This document shows positions 33,538 through 43,100 of a stretch of DNA of 53,007 bases, piece after piece. The DNA lies in the NCBI GenBank assembly GCA_944346885.1, contig CALVMR010000030.1:1-53007 (forward strand). The letters are read 5' to 3'. Within the stretch, counting starts at the first letter, position 1. Each line of letters starts with the position of its first letter. The notes under the pieces are model-generated. The model searched no databases. It had not been told where the DNA came from and was given only the letters and a program-made list of their open reading frames with translations. Both the position numbers and the translations under genes were made by a program. The DNA comes from an uncultured Clostridia bacterium. GTDB taxonomy: Bacteria > Bacillota > Clostridia > Christensenellales > Borkfalkiaceae.

Positions 33538-34446
33538 ATGAAGGAATACGAATTCAGCGGAAAAACGGTGGAAGAGGCGATCGCCGAAGGGCTTGCCGCC
33601 CTTTCGTTGGAACGCGAACAGGCGGAGATCGTCGTATTGGAAGAAGGAAAAAAGGGCGGGCTGTTCTCCAAAGGCGTAAAAGCGCGCGTCAAGATCTGCA
33701 AAAAGGCGAGCGACGGCGAACGCGCGGCGCAGTTTTTGGAAGGGCTGTTCCCGTACATGAACGTAACGGCAACGACCGAGCTGGAAGAGGGCGAGCAGGT
33801 GCACATCAACATCGTGACCCCCAACAGCTATGCCGTGATCGGGCACCGCGGCGAGATCCTCGATGCAATGCAGGCGCTTGCGGGCGCCGTGGCGAACATC
33901 GGCAGGGAAGAGTATGAGCGCGTCGTCGTCGATTGCGAAAATTACCGCGAAAAGCGCGAACAGACGCTGCGCCGTTTGGCGGAACGTTTGGCGGACAAGG
34001 CGGTGCGCACGGGCAGAAAGGTCTCCCTCGAACCCATGACGCCGTACGAGCGCCGCATCATCCATTCCGCCTTGGCGGATAATACCGACGTAAAGACGAT
34101 CAGCGAAGGGAAAGAACCCGTCCGCTATATCGTTGTCGTGCCCAACAACCTGCGGTACGACCGCGAGACCCGTTACGGCGACCGCCGCGGCTACGACCGT
34201 GACCGCAGGGGCGGGTATGATCGCCGCGAAGGCGGGTACGACCGCGACCGCAGGGGCGGGTATGACCGCCGCGAGGGCGGGTACGACCGCGACCGCAGAG
34301 GCGGCTACGATCGCCGCGAAGGCGGGTACGACCGCGGCAGCCGCCCGTCCGCACCCCGCCCCGCCAAGCGGGCGCCGTACTTCGGTACTTATCTCGGCAA
34401 CAGCGGCGCAGGGAAAAAGGAAGAAGAGGGAGAAAAGGAAGAATAA
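33538..34446 (+). CDS. khpB: RNA-binding protein KhpB (Jag/SpoIIIJ-associated), with RGG/YD-rich tail
   Basis: 302 residues from ATG 33538 (GGGAGG upstream). Residues 1-50 form the Jag-N domain (MKEYEFSGKTVEEAIAEGL), then a KH domain with the GXXG loop as IGHRGE, and an R3H domain (YERRIIHSALADN). Such proteins bind RNA with partner KhpA and affect cell division and envelope synthesis. The tail (about 205-275) is unusual: Arg/Gly/Tyr/Asp-rich, with three perfect 15-residue repeats DRDRRGGYDRREGGY. A Pro/Ala/Lys segment and an acidic end follow. This resembles RGG boxes of eukaryotic RNA-binding proteins. Confidence 0.96.
   Translation: MKEYEFSGKTVEEAIAEGLAALSLEREQAEIVVLEEGKKGGLFSKGVKARVKICKKASDGERAAQFLEGLFPYMNVTATTELEEGEQVHINIVTPNSYAVIGHRGEILDAMQALAGAVANIGREEYERVVVDCENYREKREQTLRRLAERLADKAVRTGRKVSLEPMTPYERRIIHSALADNTDVKTISEGKEPVRYIVVVPNNLRYDRETRYGDRRGYDRDRRGGYDRREGGYDRDRRGGYDRREGGYDRDRRGGYDRREGGYDRGSRPSAPRPAKRAPYFGTYLGNSGAGKKEEEGEKEE
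34195..34329 (+). repeat. Three 45-bp in-frame tandem repeats within khpB
   Basis: Each unit encodes DRDRRGGYDRREGGY. The copies are nearly identical in DNA with a few synonymous changes, suggesting recent expansion by slippage. Copy number could vary between strains. Confidence 0.85.
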
Positions 34447-34455
34447 GCAGCAGGG

Positions 34456-34485
34456 CAGCCGAAACGCAAACGTTTCGGCTGTTTT
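34456..34485 (+). terminator. Terminator after khpB
   Basis: An 11-bp perfect stem CAGCCGAAACG (34456-34466) with 34471-34481, CAAA loop, then TTTT. It starts 9 bases after the khpB stop. Confidence 0.85.
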
Positions 34486-34542
34486 CGCAATGCAATAGCC
34501 CGCGCGGGCAAAGCGCGGAAGCGGAACGGGAGAAGGCAGGCA

Positions 34543-35736
34543 ATGCAGTTCGGATCGGAAAAAAAACAGACTTTGGCAAACGGCGCCGAAATGGTCACGC
34601 TGTGCGCGCCCGCGCTGCACACCGTGGCGTTTACCGCGGTGCTGCCCTTTGCCCCGGCGGAACCGGCGGGGCTGTATCATTACATCGAACACCTCTTTTT
34701 CGAGCGGGCGGGAGAGCTGCGCGCGGAGGGGATCAACGCGGCGATGACGGCAAACGGCGCCGAGATCCGCGCCTACACCACCCAAACGTACATGTGTTTT
34801 ACCTTCACCTGCCGCAAGGAGGTGTTCCGCAGCGAGCTGGCGCTGCTCTTTTCCATGCTTTCGCAGCGCGAATACGACGAGGAAGAGCTGAGCAAAGTGT
34901 TGCCCGTCATCCGCAACGAGATGTTCGAGGATAATTTTTACGATATCCGTTCGGGAGACGTGATCCGCTCGCTTTGGTACGACTGCCGCTACAACCTGCC
35001 CGTACTCGGCGATATCCGCGAATTGGAGCAGGTCACGCGCGAAGAGCTGGATAGCTGCCGCCGCATGCTGTTCAACACGGGGATGCGCCTCTTTTTGGCG
35101 GGCGGGTTTTCCGCCGAGGACGAAGGATATGTGCGCGAAACGTTCGGCGGCATGCCGCTGCAACCCTTTGCCGTGCCCGCCGCGCCGAAAAACGGGCGGG
35201 CGCCCCTTCCAGCGATCCGCCGCGGCAGGGGAAGAGAGTTGCAGGCGCTGGTCACCTACCATGTATCCGATGCGGATAAAGAGCTCAAATTGGCGGCGCA
35301 TTGGCTGCGCAGCGGGCTGTTCGACGGGTTGGATTCCGCCTTTTATTCCTTTTTCGGAGACTGGGGGTTCAAATTTTATTCGGTCGAAGCGGATTTTGCC
35401 ATCCGCGGCAGCGAGCTGGTCTTTTCTTATTTGACGTATATCAAAAAAAAGGAGCGCGGCTTGTTCGACGTGCTCGTTTCCCGCTTTGAAACGGCGGGCG
35501 AAAAGGCAGATTTCGTCGGGCTCTCCCGCCCCTATCTCTACGACGATCTCATTCTGCTGCCCGATAACCCCGAACGGCTGTGCACGCACTATGCCGAAAC
35601 GTGGGCAGACGTCGGCGAAACCGTCACTCTCTCCGAAGAGGCGGCGTTTTGCGAAGGGCTTACGAACGCGCGGCTTGCCGCGCTGTGGCGCAGGGTCGCC
35701 GCGTCGCACCGCCGCGTCTTCTATTTGGGAAAGTGA
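34543..35736 (+). CDS. M16 family peptidase-like protein
   Basis: 397 residues. The inverted zinc motif HxxEH of M16 peptidases appears as HYIEH (46-50), in GLYHYIEHLFFERAG, and a distal Glu ligand is available in VIRNEMFEDNF. The rest has the M16 shape (GINAAMTANGAEIRAYTTQTYMCFTF). Length fits one two-domain M16 subunit. It is likely an active metalloprotease or a related processing enzyme; substrate unknown. It opens a run of closely packed genes (ATP-grasp, tilS, hpt, queH). Start supported by the ATG with GGAGAAGG upstream. Confidence 0.85.
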   Translation: MQFGSEKKQTLANGAEMVTLCAPALHTVAFTAVLPFAPAEPAGLYHYIEHLFFERAGELRAEGINAAMTANGAEIRAYTTQTYMCFTFTCRKEVFRSELALLFSMLSQREYDEEELSKVLPVIRNEMFEDNFYDIRSGDVIRSLWYDCRYNLPVLGDIRELEQVTREELDSCRRMLFNTGMRLFLAGGFSAEDEGYVRETFGGMPLQPFAVPAAPKNGRAPLPAIRRGRGRELQALVTYHVSDADKELKLAAHWLRSGLFDGLDSAFYSFFGDWGFKFYSVEADFAIRGSELVFSYLTYIKKKERGLFDVLVSRFETAGEKADFVGLSRPYLYDDLILLPDNPERLCTHYAETWADVGETVTLSEEAAFCEGLTNARLAALWRRVAASHRRVFYLGK

Positions 35737-35744
35737 GGAAAGGT

Positions 35745-36635
35745 ATGCCGAAAGCGCTGATCTACGTCAATGCCTATTACCACACCGAACAGATCGCGTA
35801 CCAGCCCGCGCGTTTGCGCGAGGAGCTTGCGGCGCGCGGCGTCTGCGCCGAGATCGCGCAAACGGATGCGCTGCCCGTGCGCGTCGAGGCGGGCGGCGTG
35901 CGGGCGGATACGGCGGGGTACGACCTCTGTGTTTACTTGGATAAGGACCGCTATATCTTGCGCGCGCTCGAAAGCACAGGCATGCCCGTGTTCAACAGCT
36001 ATAAAACGGTCACGCTGTGCGACGATAAAATGCTCGGCGCGCTGGCGCTTGCCGAGCAGGGCGTGCCGCTGCCCGAAACGGTGCCGGGCCCGCTGTGCTA
36101 CCGCGGCGAAGCGCGGCTGGGCGGGCAGACGTATGCGCGCGCCTGCGCGCTTTTGGGGCTGCCCTTTGTGGTAAAGGAGAGCAACAGTTCGCTGGGCGCG
36201 GGGGTGCACCTTATCGAAAGCGAGGCGCAGTTTTGCGCGCTTTGGGAAAGGATCAAGCTGCGCCCCTGGCTCATGCAAAAGTTTATTGCCGAAAGCCGCG
36301 GGCGGGACGTGCGCGTCATCGTCGTCGGCGGCAGGGCGCTCGGCGCGATGCTGCGCACCTCGCAGGGAGATTTCCGTTCGAATGTGGCGGCGGGCGGCAG
36401 CGGGGCGGCGTTTCCGCTCGACGCCGCGCTTTGCGCCGTTGCCGAACGCGCGGCGCACGCCGTCGGCGCCGATTTTTGCGGGGTAGATGTACTGTTCGGC
36501 AAAGAGGGCTATCTCGTGTGCGAAGTCAACAGCAATGCCTTTTTCGGAACGTTTGAACGGGTCACGGGGCTGAACGTTGCGGGGGCGTATGCCGAACACA
36601 TCGTAAAAAAGTGCGGGCTTTGCCCGCACGGCTGA
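35745..36635 (+). CDS. RimK-type ATP-grasp ligase
   Basis: 296 residues from ATG 35745 (GAGGAAAGG upstream). The pre-ATP-grasp domain (MPKALIYVNAYYHTEQIAYQ) is followed by ATP-grasp motifs: LLGLPFVVKESNSSLGAGVHL with the ATP-binding Lys, MQKFIAESRGRDVRVIVVGG and the metal-binding VNSNAFFGTFERVTG. It resembles RimK/LysX ligases that join amino acids or peptides through an acyl phosphate. The substrate cannot be told from sequence. It follows the M16 gene after 8 bases, so the two may form a peptide-modifying and processing pair, but this is speculative. Confidence 0.85.
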   Translation: MPKALIYVNAYYHTEQIAYQPARLREELAARGVCAEIAQTDALPVRVEAGGVRADTAGYDLCVYLDKDRYILRALESTGMPVFNSYKTVTLCDDKMLGALALAEQGVPLPETVPGPLCYRGEARLGGQTYARACALLGLPFVVKESNSSLGAGVHLIESEAQFCALWERIKLRPWLMQKFIAESRGRDVRVIVVGGRALGAMLRTSQGDFRSNVAAGGSGAAFPLDAALCAVAERAAHAVGADFCGVDVLFGKEGYLVCEVNSNAFFGTFERVTGLNVAGAYAEHIVKKCGLCPHG

Positions 36636-36646
36636 GGAGGGGCGCC

Positions 36647-38005
36647 ATGCGGGCAGATCTTACGGCGTGCCGCGGCAGGCGGGTCTGCGTCGCCCTGTCG
36701 GGCGGCGGCGATTCGGTCGCGCTCTTTTTTTATCTGAAAGACTGCGCCGCGGAGCAGGGCATAACGCTTTCGGCGCTCAACGTCGAGCACGGTATGCGCG
36801 CGGCTTCCGTGCGCGATACCGCCTTCGTGCAGGCGCTGTGCGCGCGCGAGGGGGTGCCGCTCTTCTGTTTTCGGGCGGATATCCCCGCGCGCGCCGCGAA
36901 AAACGGAAGGGGCATGGAGGAGGAGGCGCGCCTGTTCCGCCGCGCCTGTTACGCGCAGGTCTTGCGCGAGGGCAAAGCGGACGTCGTTGTCACCGCGCAC
37001 CACGCGGGAGACAATGCGGAGAGCGTGCTGTTCAACTTGTTCCGCGGGTGTTCGCTCACGGGGGCGGGCGGGATCCGCGCCTTTGTGCCGCTTATGGGAG
37101 AAAAGGGGGTCGCGCGCCCCTTCCTCGGCGTCTCCAAGGCGGAAATTTCCGCGTATTTGCAGGAACGGTCGCTCGCGTTCTGTGAGGACGAAACCAATGC
37201 GGACGAGCGTTTTACGCGCAATTTTTTGCGTCGCCGCGTGCTGGCGCCCGCCAAAGAGCGCTTTGCGCGCGCGGAGGAGCATCTGTACGCGTTTTCGCGC
37301 ACGGCGCGCGAGGACGACGATTTTTTGAACGCGCTCGCCGCCGAACGCCTGCGGCGGGAGGGCGGCGCCGTTTTTTGGGCGGCGGACCTGCCGGATCCGC
37401 TCTTTCGCCGCTGCGGCGCGCTCGCTCTGCGCGAGCTGGGGGCGGAACGCGAGCTTACGGGCGCGCACATCGAGGCGCTGCTGGGTTTGCGCGCCGCGCA
37501 AAGCGGCGCGCGGGTCTGCTTGCCCGCGCCGCTTTGCGCCGTGCGTGAATACGAGTGGGTGCGCCTGTTTCGCGCAAACGGAGAGCAAGTCGAACAAGGC
37601 GCGTTTTCGGAGCGGGCGTTTTGCGAGGGAACGTTCGTCTTTCCCCGCGGCACGCTTACCGTCGAGCGGCGGCAGGGCGCGGAAGAGCCGCTCTGCGGCG
37701 AAGGCGAAGGGGCGCGCCGCGCGCTCGTGCTGGATGCGGAGGCGCTGCCTGCGGGGTGCGTGCTGCGCACGCTGCAAACGGGAGACGTGTTTTGCAGGTT
37801 CGGCGGCGGCACAAAATCGCTGAAAAAGGCGCTTTCGGATAAAAAGATCCCCGCGCGGGTGCGCGCCGCGCTGCCGGTCGTGGCAAAGGAGAACAACATT
37901 TTCGCCGTGTGCGGCGTAGAGATCGCCGAAAGCGTAAAAATGACGCGGCACACGCGCGCGGTGTATATTTTGCGGTATGAAGAGGGAACGGATGAAAGGG
38001 TGTAA
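36647..38005 (+). CDS. tilS: tRNA(Ile)-lysidine synthase TilS
   Basis: 452 residues from ATG 36647 (GAGGAGG upstream). The PP-loop SGGGDS (18-23) activates C34 of tRNA-Ile(CAU), later motifs being NVEHGMR, EEEARLFRR, TAHHAGDNAES and RPFLGVSKAEI. A central domain and the small C-terminal TilS domain (QTGDVFCRFGGGTKSLKKAL, DKKIPARVRAALPVVAKENN) are present. It makes lysidine so that AUA is read as Ile. hpt follows with a 14-base overlap. In other Bacillota ftsH is the next gene; here queH is instead. Confidence 0.96.
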   Translation: MRADLTACRGRRVCVALSGGGDSVALFFYLKDCAAEQGITLSALNVEHGMRAASVRDTAFVQALCAREGVPLFCFRADIPARAAKNGRGMEEEARLFRRACYAQVLREGKADVVVTAHHAGDNAESVLFNLFRGCSLTGAGGIRAFVPLMGEKGVARPFLGVSKAEISAYLQERSLAFCEDETNADERFTRNFLRRRVLAPAKERFARAEEHLYAFSRTAREDDDFLNALAAERLRREGGAVFWAADLPDPLFRRCGALALRELGAERELTGAHIEALLGLRAAQSGARVCLPAPLCAVREYEWVRLFRANGEQVEQGAFSERAFCEGTFVFPRGTLTVERRQGAEEPLCGEGEGARRALVLDAEALPAGCVLRTLQTGDVFCRFGGGTKSLKKALSDKKIPARVRAALPVVAKENNIFAVCGVEIAESVKMTRHTRAVYILRYEEGTDERV

Positions 38006-38534
38006 GCGGCTGTATTCGGCGCGGGCGATCGCCGCGCGCGTAAAAAAACTCGGAAAAGCGATCTCTGCCGACTATGCGGGCAAAGATCCGCTGTTTGTGT
38101 GCGTGTTAAAGGGGGCGTGTATCTTTTTTTCCGATCTCGTCCGCGCCGTATCGCTGCCCGTGCAGCTGGACTTTGTGCAGGCGGCGTCCTACGGCGGCGG
38201 AACGGTCTCTTCGGGAGAGGTGCGCATCGTAAAGGACGTGGAGTGCTCCGTTGCGGGGCGGCACGTGCTCTTGGTGGAGGATATCGTGGATACGGGCAGA
38301 ACGCTCGCGCGGCTGCAAGAGCTGTTCAAAGCGCGCGGCGCGCGCTCCGTGCAGATCTGCGCCCTGCTCGACAAGCCTTCCCGCCGCGCGGCGGGCGGCG
38401 TGCGGGCGGCGTACTGCGGGTTTACGGTCGAAGATCGGTTCGTCGTCGGGTACGGGCTGGATCTTGACGAAAAATACCGCAACCTGCCCTACATCGGCGA
38501 GCTGCCGCCGCAGGGCGAGGAGGCGTGGCAATGA
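37992..38534 (+). CDS. hpt: Hypoxanthine phosphoribosyltransferase
   Basis: 180 residues from ATG 37992 (AGAGGG 5 bases upstream; an ATG at 37977 would add 5 residues). Motifs: VCVLKGACIFFSDLVRAV, the PRPP-binding VLLVEDIVDTGRTLARL and VVGYGLDLDEKYRNLPYIG, all typical of HPRT. It salvages hypoxanthine (and guanine) to the nucleotides. It overlaps the end of tilS and the start of queH by a few bases, so translation is coupled. Confidence 0.96.
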   Translation: MKGCKRLYSARAIAARVKKLGKAISADYAGKDPLFVCVLKGACIFFSDLVRAVSLPVQLDFVQAASYGGGTVSSGEVRIVKDVECSVAGRHVLLVEDIVDTGRTLARLQELFKARGARSVQICALLDKPSRRAAGGVRAAYCGFTVEDRFVVGYGLDLDEKYRNLPYIGELPPQGEEAWQ

Positions 38535-39157
38535 ACCGCCCCAATTACGACGCGGCGATGCTCCGCGTTTTGCAAACGGTGCCGCAAGGCACGCCGCTGT
38601 TGCTGCACAGTTGCTGCGGGCCTTGTTCTTCCCGCTGCATCGAGGAGTTGAAAGAGCATTTTCGCGTCACCGTGTTCTACTACAACCCGAACATCGCCGA
38701 CGCCGACGAATACGAAAAGCGCAAGCGCGAACAGCTGCGTTTTTTGCGGGAAACGGGTTGGGCAAACAGCTTGGAAGCGCCGTACGACCCAGCCGCGTTT
38801 TACGACGCGGCGCAGGGGCTGGAAGCGGAGGAGGAGGGCGGTTTGCGCTGCCGCGCCTGTTTTGCGCTGCGGCTGGGCGTGCTCGCGCGCGCGGCGCGCG
38901 AACACGGGTTTGCCTGGGTGTGTTCCACGCTCTCCGTCAGCCCGCACAAAAACGCGGCGTGGCTGAACGAGATCGGGCAGGCGCAGGCGGAAAAATACGG
39001 CGTGCATTGGCTGCCCAACGATTTTAAAAAGCGGAACGGGTATCTGCGCTCCGTCCGCCTTGCCGCCGAACACGGCTTGTACCGGCAGTCGTACTGCGGC
39101 TGTTCGTTTTCCCTCGCGCAGGCGGAACGCGGAAAAGAGAGCCGCGCCGCAAAATAA
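38531..39157 (+). CDS. queH: Epoxyqueuosine reductase QueH
   Basis: 208 residues from ATG 38531, with GGAGG 7 bases upstream and a 4-base overlap (ATGA) with hpt. The HSCCGPCSS motif, followed by FRVTVFYYNPNI, CRACFALRL, CSTLSVSPHKN and YCGCSFS, is the QueH (DUF208) Cys pattern that ligates a Fe-S cluster. It does the last step of queuosine formation in tRNA without cobalamin. No other que gene is in the window. Confidence 0.95.
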   Translation: MNRPNYDAAMLRVLQTVPQGTPLLLHSCCGPCSSRCIEELKEHFRVTVFYYNPNIADADEYEKRKREQLRFLRETGWANSLEAPYDPAAFYDAAQGLEAEEEGGLRCRACFALRLGVLARAAREHGFAWVCSTLSVSPHKNAAWLNEIGQAQAEKYGVHWLPNDFKKRNGYLRSVRLAAEHGLYRQSYCGCSFSLAQAERGKESRAAK

Positions 39158-39190
39158 AAAGCCGCCGCGCGGGGTACGCGCGGCGGCTTT
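39158..39190. terminator. Bidirectional terminator between queH and the AraC gene
   Basis: An 11-bp GC stem GCCGCCGCGCG (39161-39171) with 39177-39187, flanked by AAA on the left and TTT on the right. It serves convergent queH and the araC-type gene. Confidence 0.85.
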
Positions 39191-39210
39191 GCGCGCCGTC
39201 CGTTTTGCGT

Positions 39211-40029
39211 TCAGCCGCCGTTTTTTTCTTCGCGGCGGAACTGCGTTGCCGTTTTGCCCGTCTCCGTTTTAAAAAAGCGGAAAAAGCTCTGCGGCGAAGA
39301 AAAATTCAGGCGATACGCCACGTCGGTCACGGAGTGTTCGGTCTCCGCAAGCAGCCGCTTTGCCTCGGCAAGCCGCAGGCGGCAGAGGTAGCGTTTGAGC
39401 GGTTCGCCCTCTTCTTCGCGGAATACCGCGGAGAGGTATTTTTCGTGGTAGCCGAGCGTGCGCGCCAGATCTTTCACCTTTATATCCGAAAAACGGCGGA
39501 AAAAAGCGAGCTCTTTGATTTGGCTGCACAGCCGCGCGCGGTCGGAGCATGCCTCTTTTGCAAAGGTGGCGCGGCCCGTCTGCTGCCGGTGCAGTTCGAG
39601 CAGCAGCCCCGTGGCAAGGTACAGCGAACGCACGCCGCGCGCCTCTTCCGCCTCGGCGTGCAGCAGCGCTTCGGCGATCGCCCGCACCGCCGCCGCGTCC
39701 GCAAAGGCGCCCTGTGCGGGCAGCGAAATGCTCGGCGGCTGCGCAGGGCAGCGGAAGTGCATCCAGTAAAAGCGGCAGCGGCATACCCGCGTGCCGTGCT
39801 GGCGGCGGGTGGGCGGCATGATCAGGTATTCCCCCGCGCGCACTTCGTATTCGCGGTCCTCGTCGCCGATGAACAGCACGCCCTCCGTTACCGCAAACAG
39901 TTCGTATTCAAACAGCCGCCGCGTCAAGTGCTTCCAGTTTTTTTCGGGCGAAACAAATTCGCCGAACCACAAAAGCTGTACGGGGCGGGTCAGATCGAAG
40001 CGGAGCATCTTACCTTTTGCAACAAGCAT
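39211..40029 (-). CDS. AraC family transcriptional regulator
   Basis: 272 residues. N-terminal cupin-like sensing domain (VLFIGDEDREYEVRAGEYLIMPP, the AraC-type cupin segment) and C-terminal double HTH (IKVKDLARTLGYHEKYLSAVF, AEAKRLLAETEHSVTDVAYRL and SPQSFFRFFKTETGKTATQF). It is divergent from the GH127 beta-L-arabinofuranosidase gene, 110 bases away, which it probably controls in response to L-arabinose or an arabino-oligosaccharide. It could also act on the arabinan locus at 1.4-20 kb, which has no regulator of its own. The start is either 40029 or Met8 (40008). Confidence 0.9.
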   Translation of the reverse strand: MLVAKGKMLRFDLTRPVQLLWFGEFVSPEKNWKHLTRRLFEYELFAVTEGVLFIGDEDREYEVRAGEYLIMPPTRRQHGTRVCRCRFYWMHFRCPAQPPSISLPAQGAFADAAAVRAIAEALLHAEAEEARGVRSLYLATGLLLELHRQQTGRATFAKEACSDRARLCSQIKELAFFRRFSDIKVKDLARTLGYHEKYLSAVFREEEGEPLKRYLCRLRLAEAKRLLAETEHSVTDVAYRLNFSSPQSFFRFFKTETGKTATQFRREEKNGG

Positions 40030-40043
40030 CTTTCCTTTCGGGA

Positions 40044-40072
40044 TTGCCTGTTTTCCTCCTTTATCCTATAAT
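40044..40072 (+). promoter_or_regulatory. Promoter of the GH127 gene
   Basis: TTGCCT (40044-40049), a 17-base spacer and TATAAT (40067-40072) on the plus strand, 67 bases before the start. The AraC promoter must overlap on the other strand. Confidence 0.65.
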
Positions 40073-40138
40073 AAGTGTACCATATCTTGCAAAAAAGGGC
40101 AAGAGTACGGGAGAAAAAAGAAAAACAGGGGAGAATGC

Positions 40139-43100
40139 ATGAAAAAGGCAAACCATGGCGTTTTGCGCCGCTTTCTTTTTGCTATGTTGGCGTTGCTGCT
40201 GGGTTTATCCTTCGGGCTGAGCGCGGCGTGCGCGCGCGGCGGGGAGGATCATGGCGGAAACACGGGAACGGGCGGCGAAACGCAGCCCGTTGCGCAATCG
40301 GAGGAGAAGGACAGCGAAACAATGACGTATACCGCGCTCGGCGAAACAAAGATCACCGACCCGTATGCCGTAAACGGGCTGGAAAAGGAGATCGCCTATC
40401 TTTTAAAACTGGACGCAGACCGTCTGCTGGCGGGGTTTTATCAAAATTCCGCGCTCGGCAGCAACGGGGCGCAGATGTACGGCGGCGGCTGGGAAGGGGA
40501 GCTCATCGGCGGGCATACGGCGGGGCATTATCTCTCCGCGCTCGCGCAGGCGGCAGCCAACGCGGGCACGCCCGAAAGCAGCCGCGCGCAGCTGCAAACC
40601 AAGCTCGCCTACCTCGTGGCGGAGCTAGCCAAGTGCCAAAACAACCCCGATCCCACCGCCGAAGCGGGCTTTTTGTGGGGCGCGGCGCGCAAGGGGAATG
40701 CAAACGCGGAGTTTCAGTTCGACAACGTGGAGGCAGGCAAAACGGCGGATATCTTCGCCGACGCGTGGGTGCCGTGGTACACCATGCACAAAATTTTGGC
40801 AGGCTTGCTGGACGCGTATGCGCTGGCGGGCAGCGCGCAGGCGCTCGGCGTGGCGAAAAAGCTCGGCGATTGGGTCTGCGATCGCGTTGCCGCGTGGAGC
40901 GAGGAGACGCGGGCGCGGGTGCTCGCCGTCGAATACGGCGGCATGAACGACGCCCTCTACAATCTCTATGCCGCCACGGGCGAGGAAAAATACGCCGATG
41001 CGGCGCACAAATTCGACGAAGAAACGCTGTTTGCCCTCATCGACGCCGAAGGAGATAATTATTTGGACGGCAGGCACGCGAACACCACCATCCCCAAAAT
41101 TATCGGGGCGCTCAATCGGTACGTTACCCTGCACGGCAAAACGCTGCACGGAGAAAAGACGGACGCCTCCTACTATTTAAACGTTGCCGAAAAGTTTTGG
41201 ACGCGCGTGATCGAACGGCACACCTATGTGACGGGCGGCAATTCGGAGTGGGAGCACTTCGGGGCGGATAACGTGCTGGACGCCGAGCGCACCAACTGCA
41301 ACTGTGAAACGTGCAATACCTACAACATGCTCAAACTTTCGCGCATGCTGTTCACGGTCACCAAAAACACGAAGTATCTCGACTACTACGAAAACACCTA
41401 TTACAACGCCATTTGGTCTTCGCAGAACCCCGAAACGGGCATGACGACGTATTTTCAGCCCATGGCGAGCGGGTATTTTAAGGTCTATTCGTCGGAAGAA
41501 GAGCATTTTTGGTGCTGCACGGGCAGCGGCATGGAGAGTTTTACCAAACTCAACGACAGCATCTATTACGACGCGGGCAACGCAACGTATGCGGCGCTGT
41601 ACCTTGCCTCGGCATACAAAAGCGAAAAGGTCTCCCTCACGATGCAGGCGGATCTGGAACATTCGGACGAGGTCACCGTCTCCGTTTCCGCAGGGGAAAC
41701 GGTGCTGCGCCTGCGCAAGCCGGCTTGGACGGCGGCTTTTGCCGTCACCGTCAACGGCAGAGCGGTCGCGGGGGAAGCGGCGGGCGGCTTCGTATCCGTC
41801 TTCGTCAAGGCGGGCGATACCGTGCGGGTGCGGCTGCAAAAAACGGTCACGGCGCACGGGCTGCCCGACAACGCAAACGTGTATGCCTTCCGCTACGGTC
41901 CCTTCGCGCTCTCCGCGCAGCTGGGCAGCGAAAACATGAACACGGGCACGACGGGCGTCAACGTCACCATTCCCGCCGCCGCCGCGGCAACGGAGCAGCA
42001 GGAGATCGCCGAGGAGGGCGTTTCCGTTGCGGCGTTCATGCAAAACATCGGTAGCTATCTCGTCAAAAACGAGGACGGCACGTTTACGCTGACGGGCACC
42101 ACGGCAAAAGAGCCGCTCGTGTTTTCCTATCACTTCCGCCAGCATACGCAGCGGTACGCGCTCTACAACGAGTTTGTGCCGCGCGGCGAAAAGGCGGTGC
42201 TTGCCCCCGCCTTTGAATGGGCGCGGACGGATACCGTGCAGCCCGGTTACGGGCAGTATGAGGCGGACGAACTGCATTCGATGCGGGAAAGCGGCTCCGT
42301 TGCCGCGCAAAACGTGCCGGTGCTCGGCACCACCCGCTATGCGGCGGCGGGCGGGTCGTTTACCTATACGGTCGCCGTCGAACCTGCGGCGCAAAACCGC
42401 CTCGTCGTGTACCTTGCCAAAGAGGATAACGGCAAGCCCCTGCGCATTCTTGCGGGCGGCGTTGTTCTGTTTGAAAGCGACGCGCTCGCGTATACGGGCG
42501 AAGGGCAGATGTATGCGGCGGAACTTGCGATCCCCGCCGCGGCAAAAACGTACACAAAAACGGCGAACGGGCGGGCGTATACCGTGCTCGACGTAACGGT
42601 GGAGGGCGCGGAAAGCGCGGATTCGGCGCGGCTCTGTTCCTATCTGTATTCCGAAGCGCTCGTCAATCACCAGGCGTATTTTGTAGACTGCGGCGACTAT
42701 ACGCCCGCCACCGCCGGCGAGGGAGAGGTGTTCGGCGCGTACAACTCCGTCACCGAACAGGTATACGGAGCGGACCCGCAAACGGGATACATTTGGGGCA
42801 TCGTCGATGCGCACCCGCAAAACATTGCGGGCGCGCCCGCCGCGGGCACGGGCATCGGCACAAACAGCACTTGGGCGTACGAATATCTGGCGGCGGGCGC
42901 CGAGCATGACAAAACGGCGACGCAGCGCTACACAAAAAACCAGTACGAAAGCAACCTGCCGCGCAGCCTGCAATACAAATTTGAACTGCCGAACGGGAGG
43001 TACGTCGTCGAAGTGTATTTTGCCGACCCGTGGAATTGCTCCAAAAACCCGACGCTCACCGTAAACGGGCAGGTGGTACTGGAAAACGCGGAAACGGGCA

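Noticed and set aside
32104..35709. A 1201-codon minus-strand ORF across yidC, khpB and the M16 gene
   Set aside because: It is the antisense shadow of three well-recognised plus-strand genes. GC-rich codons leave long open frames on the other strand.
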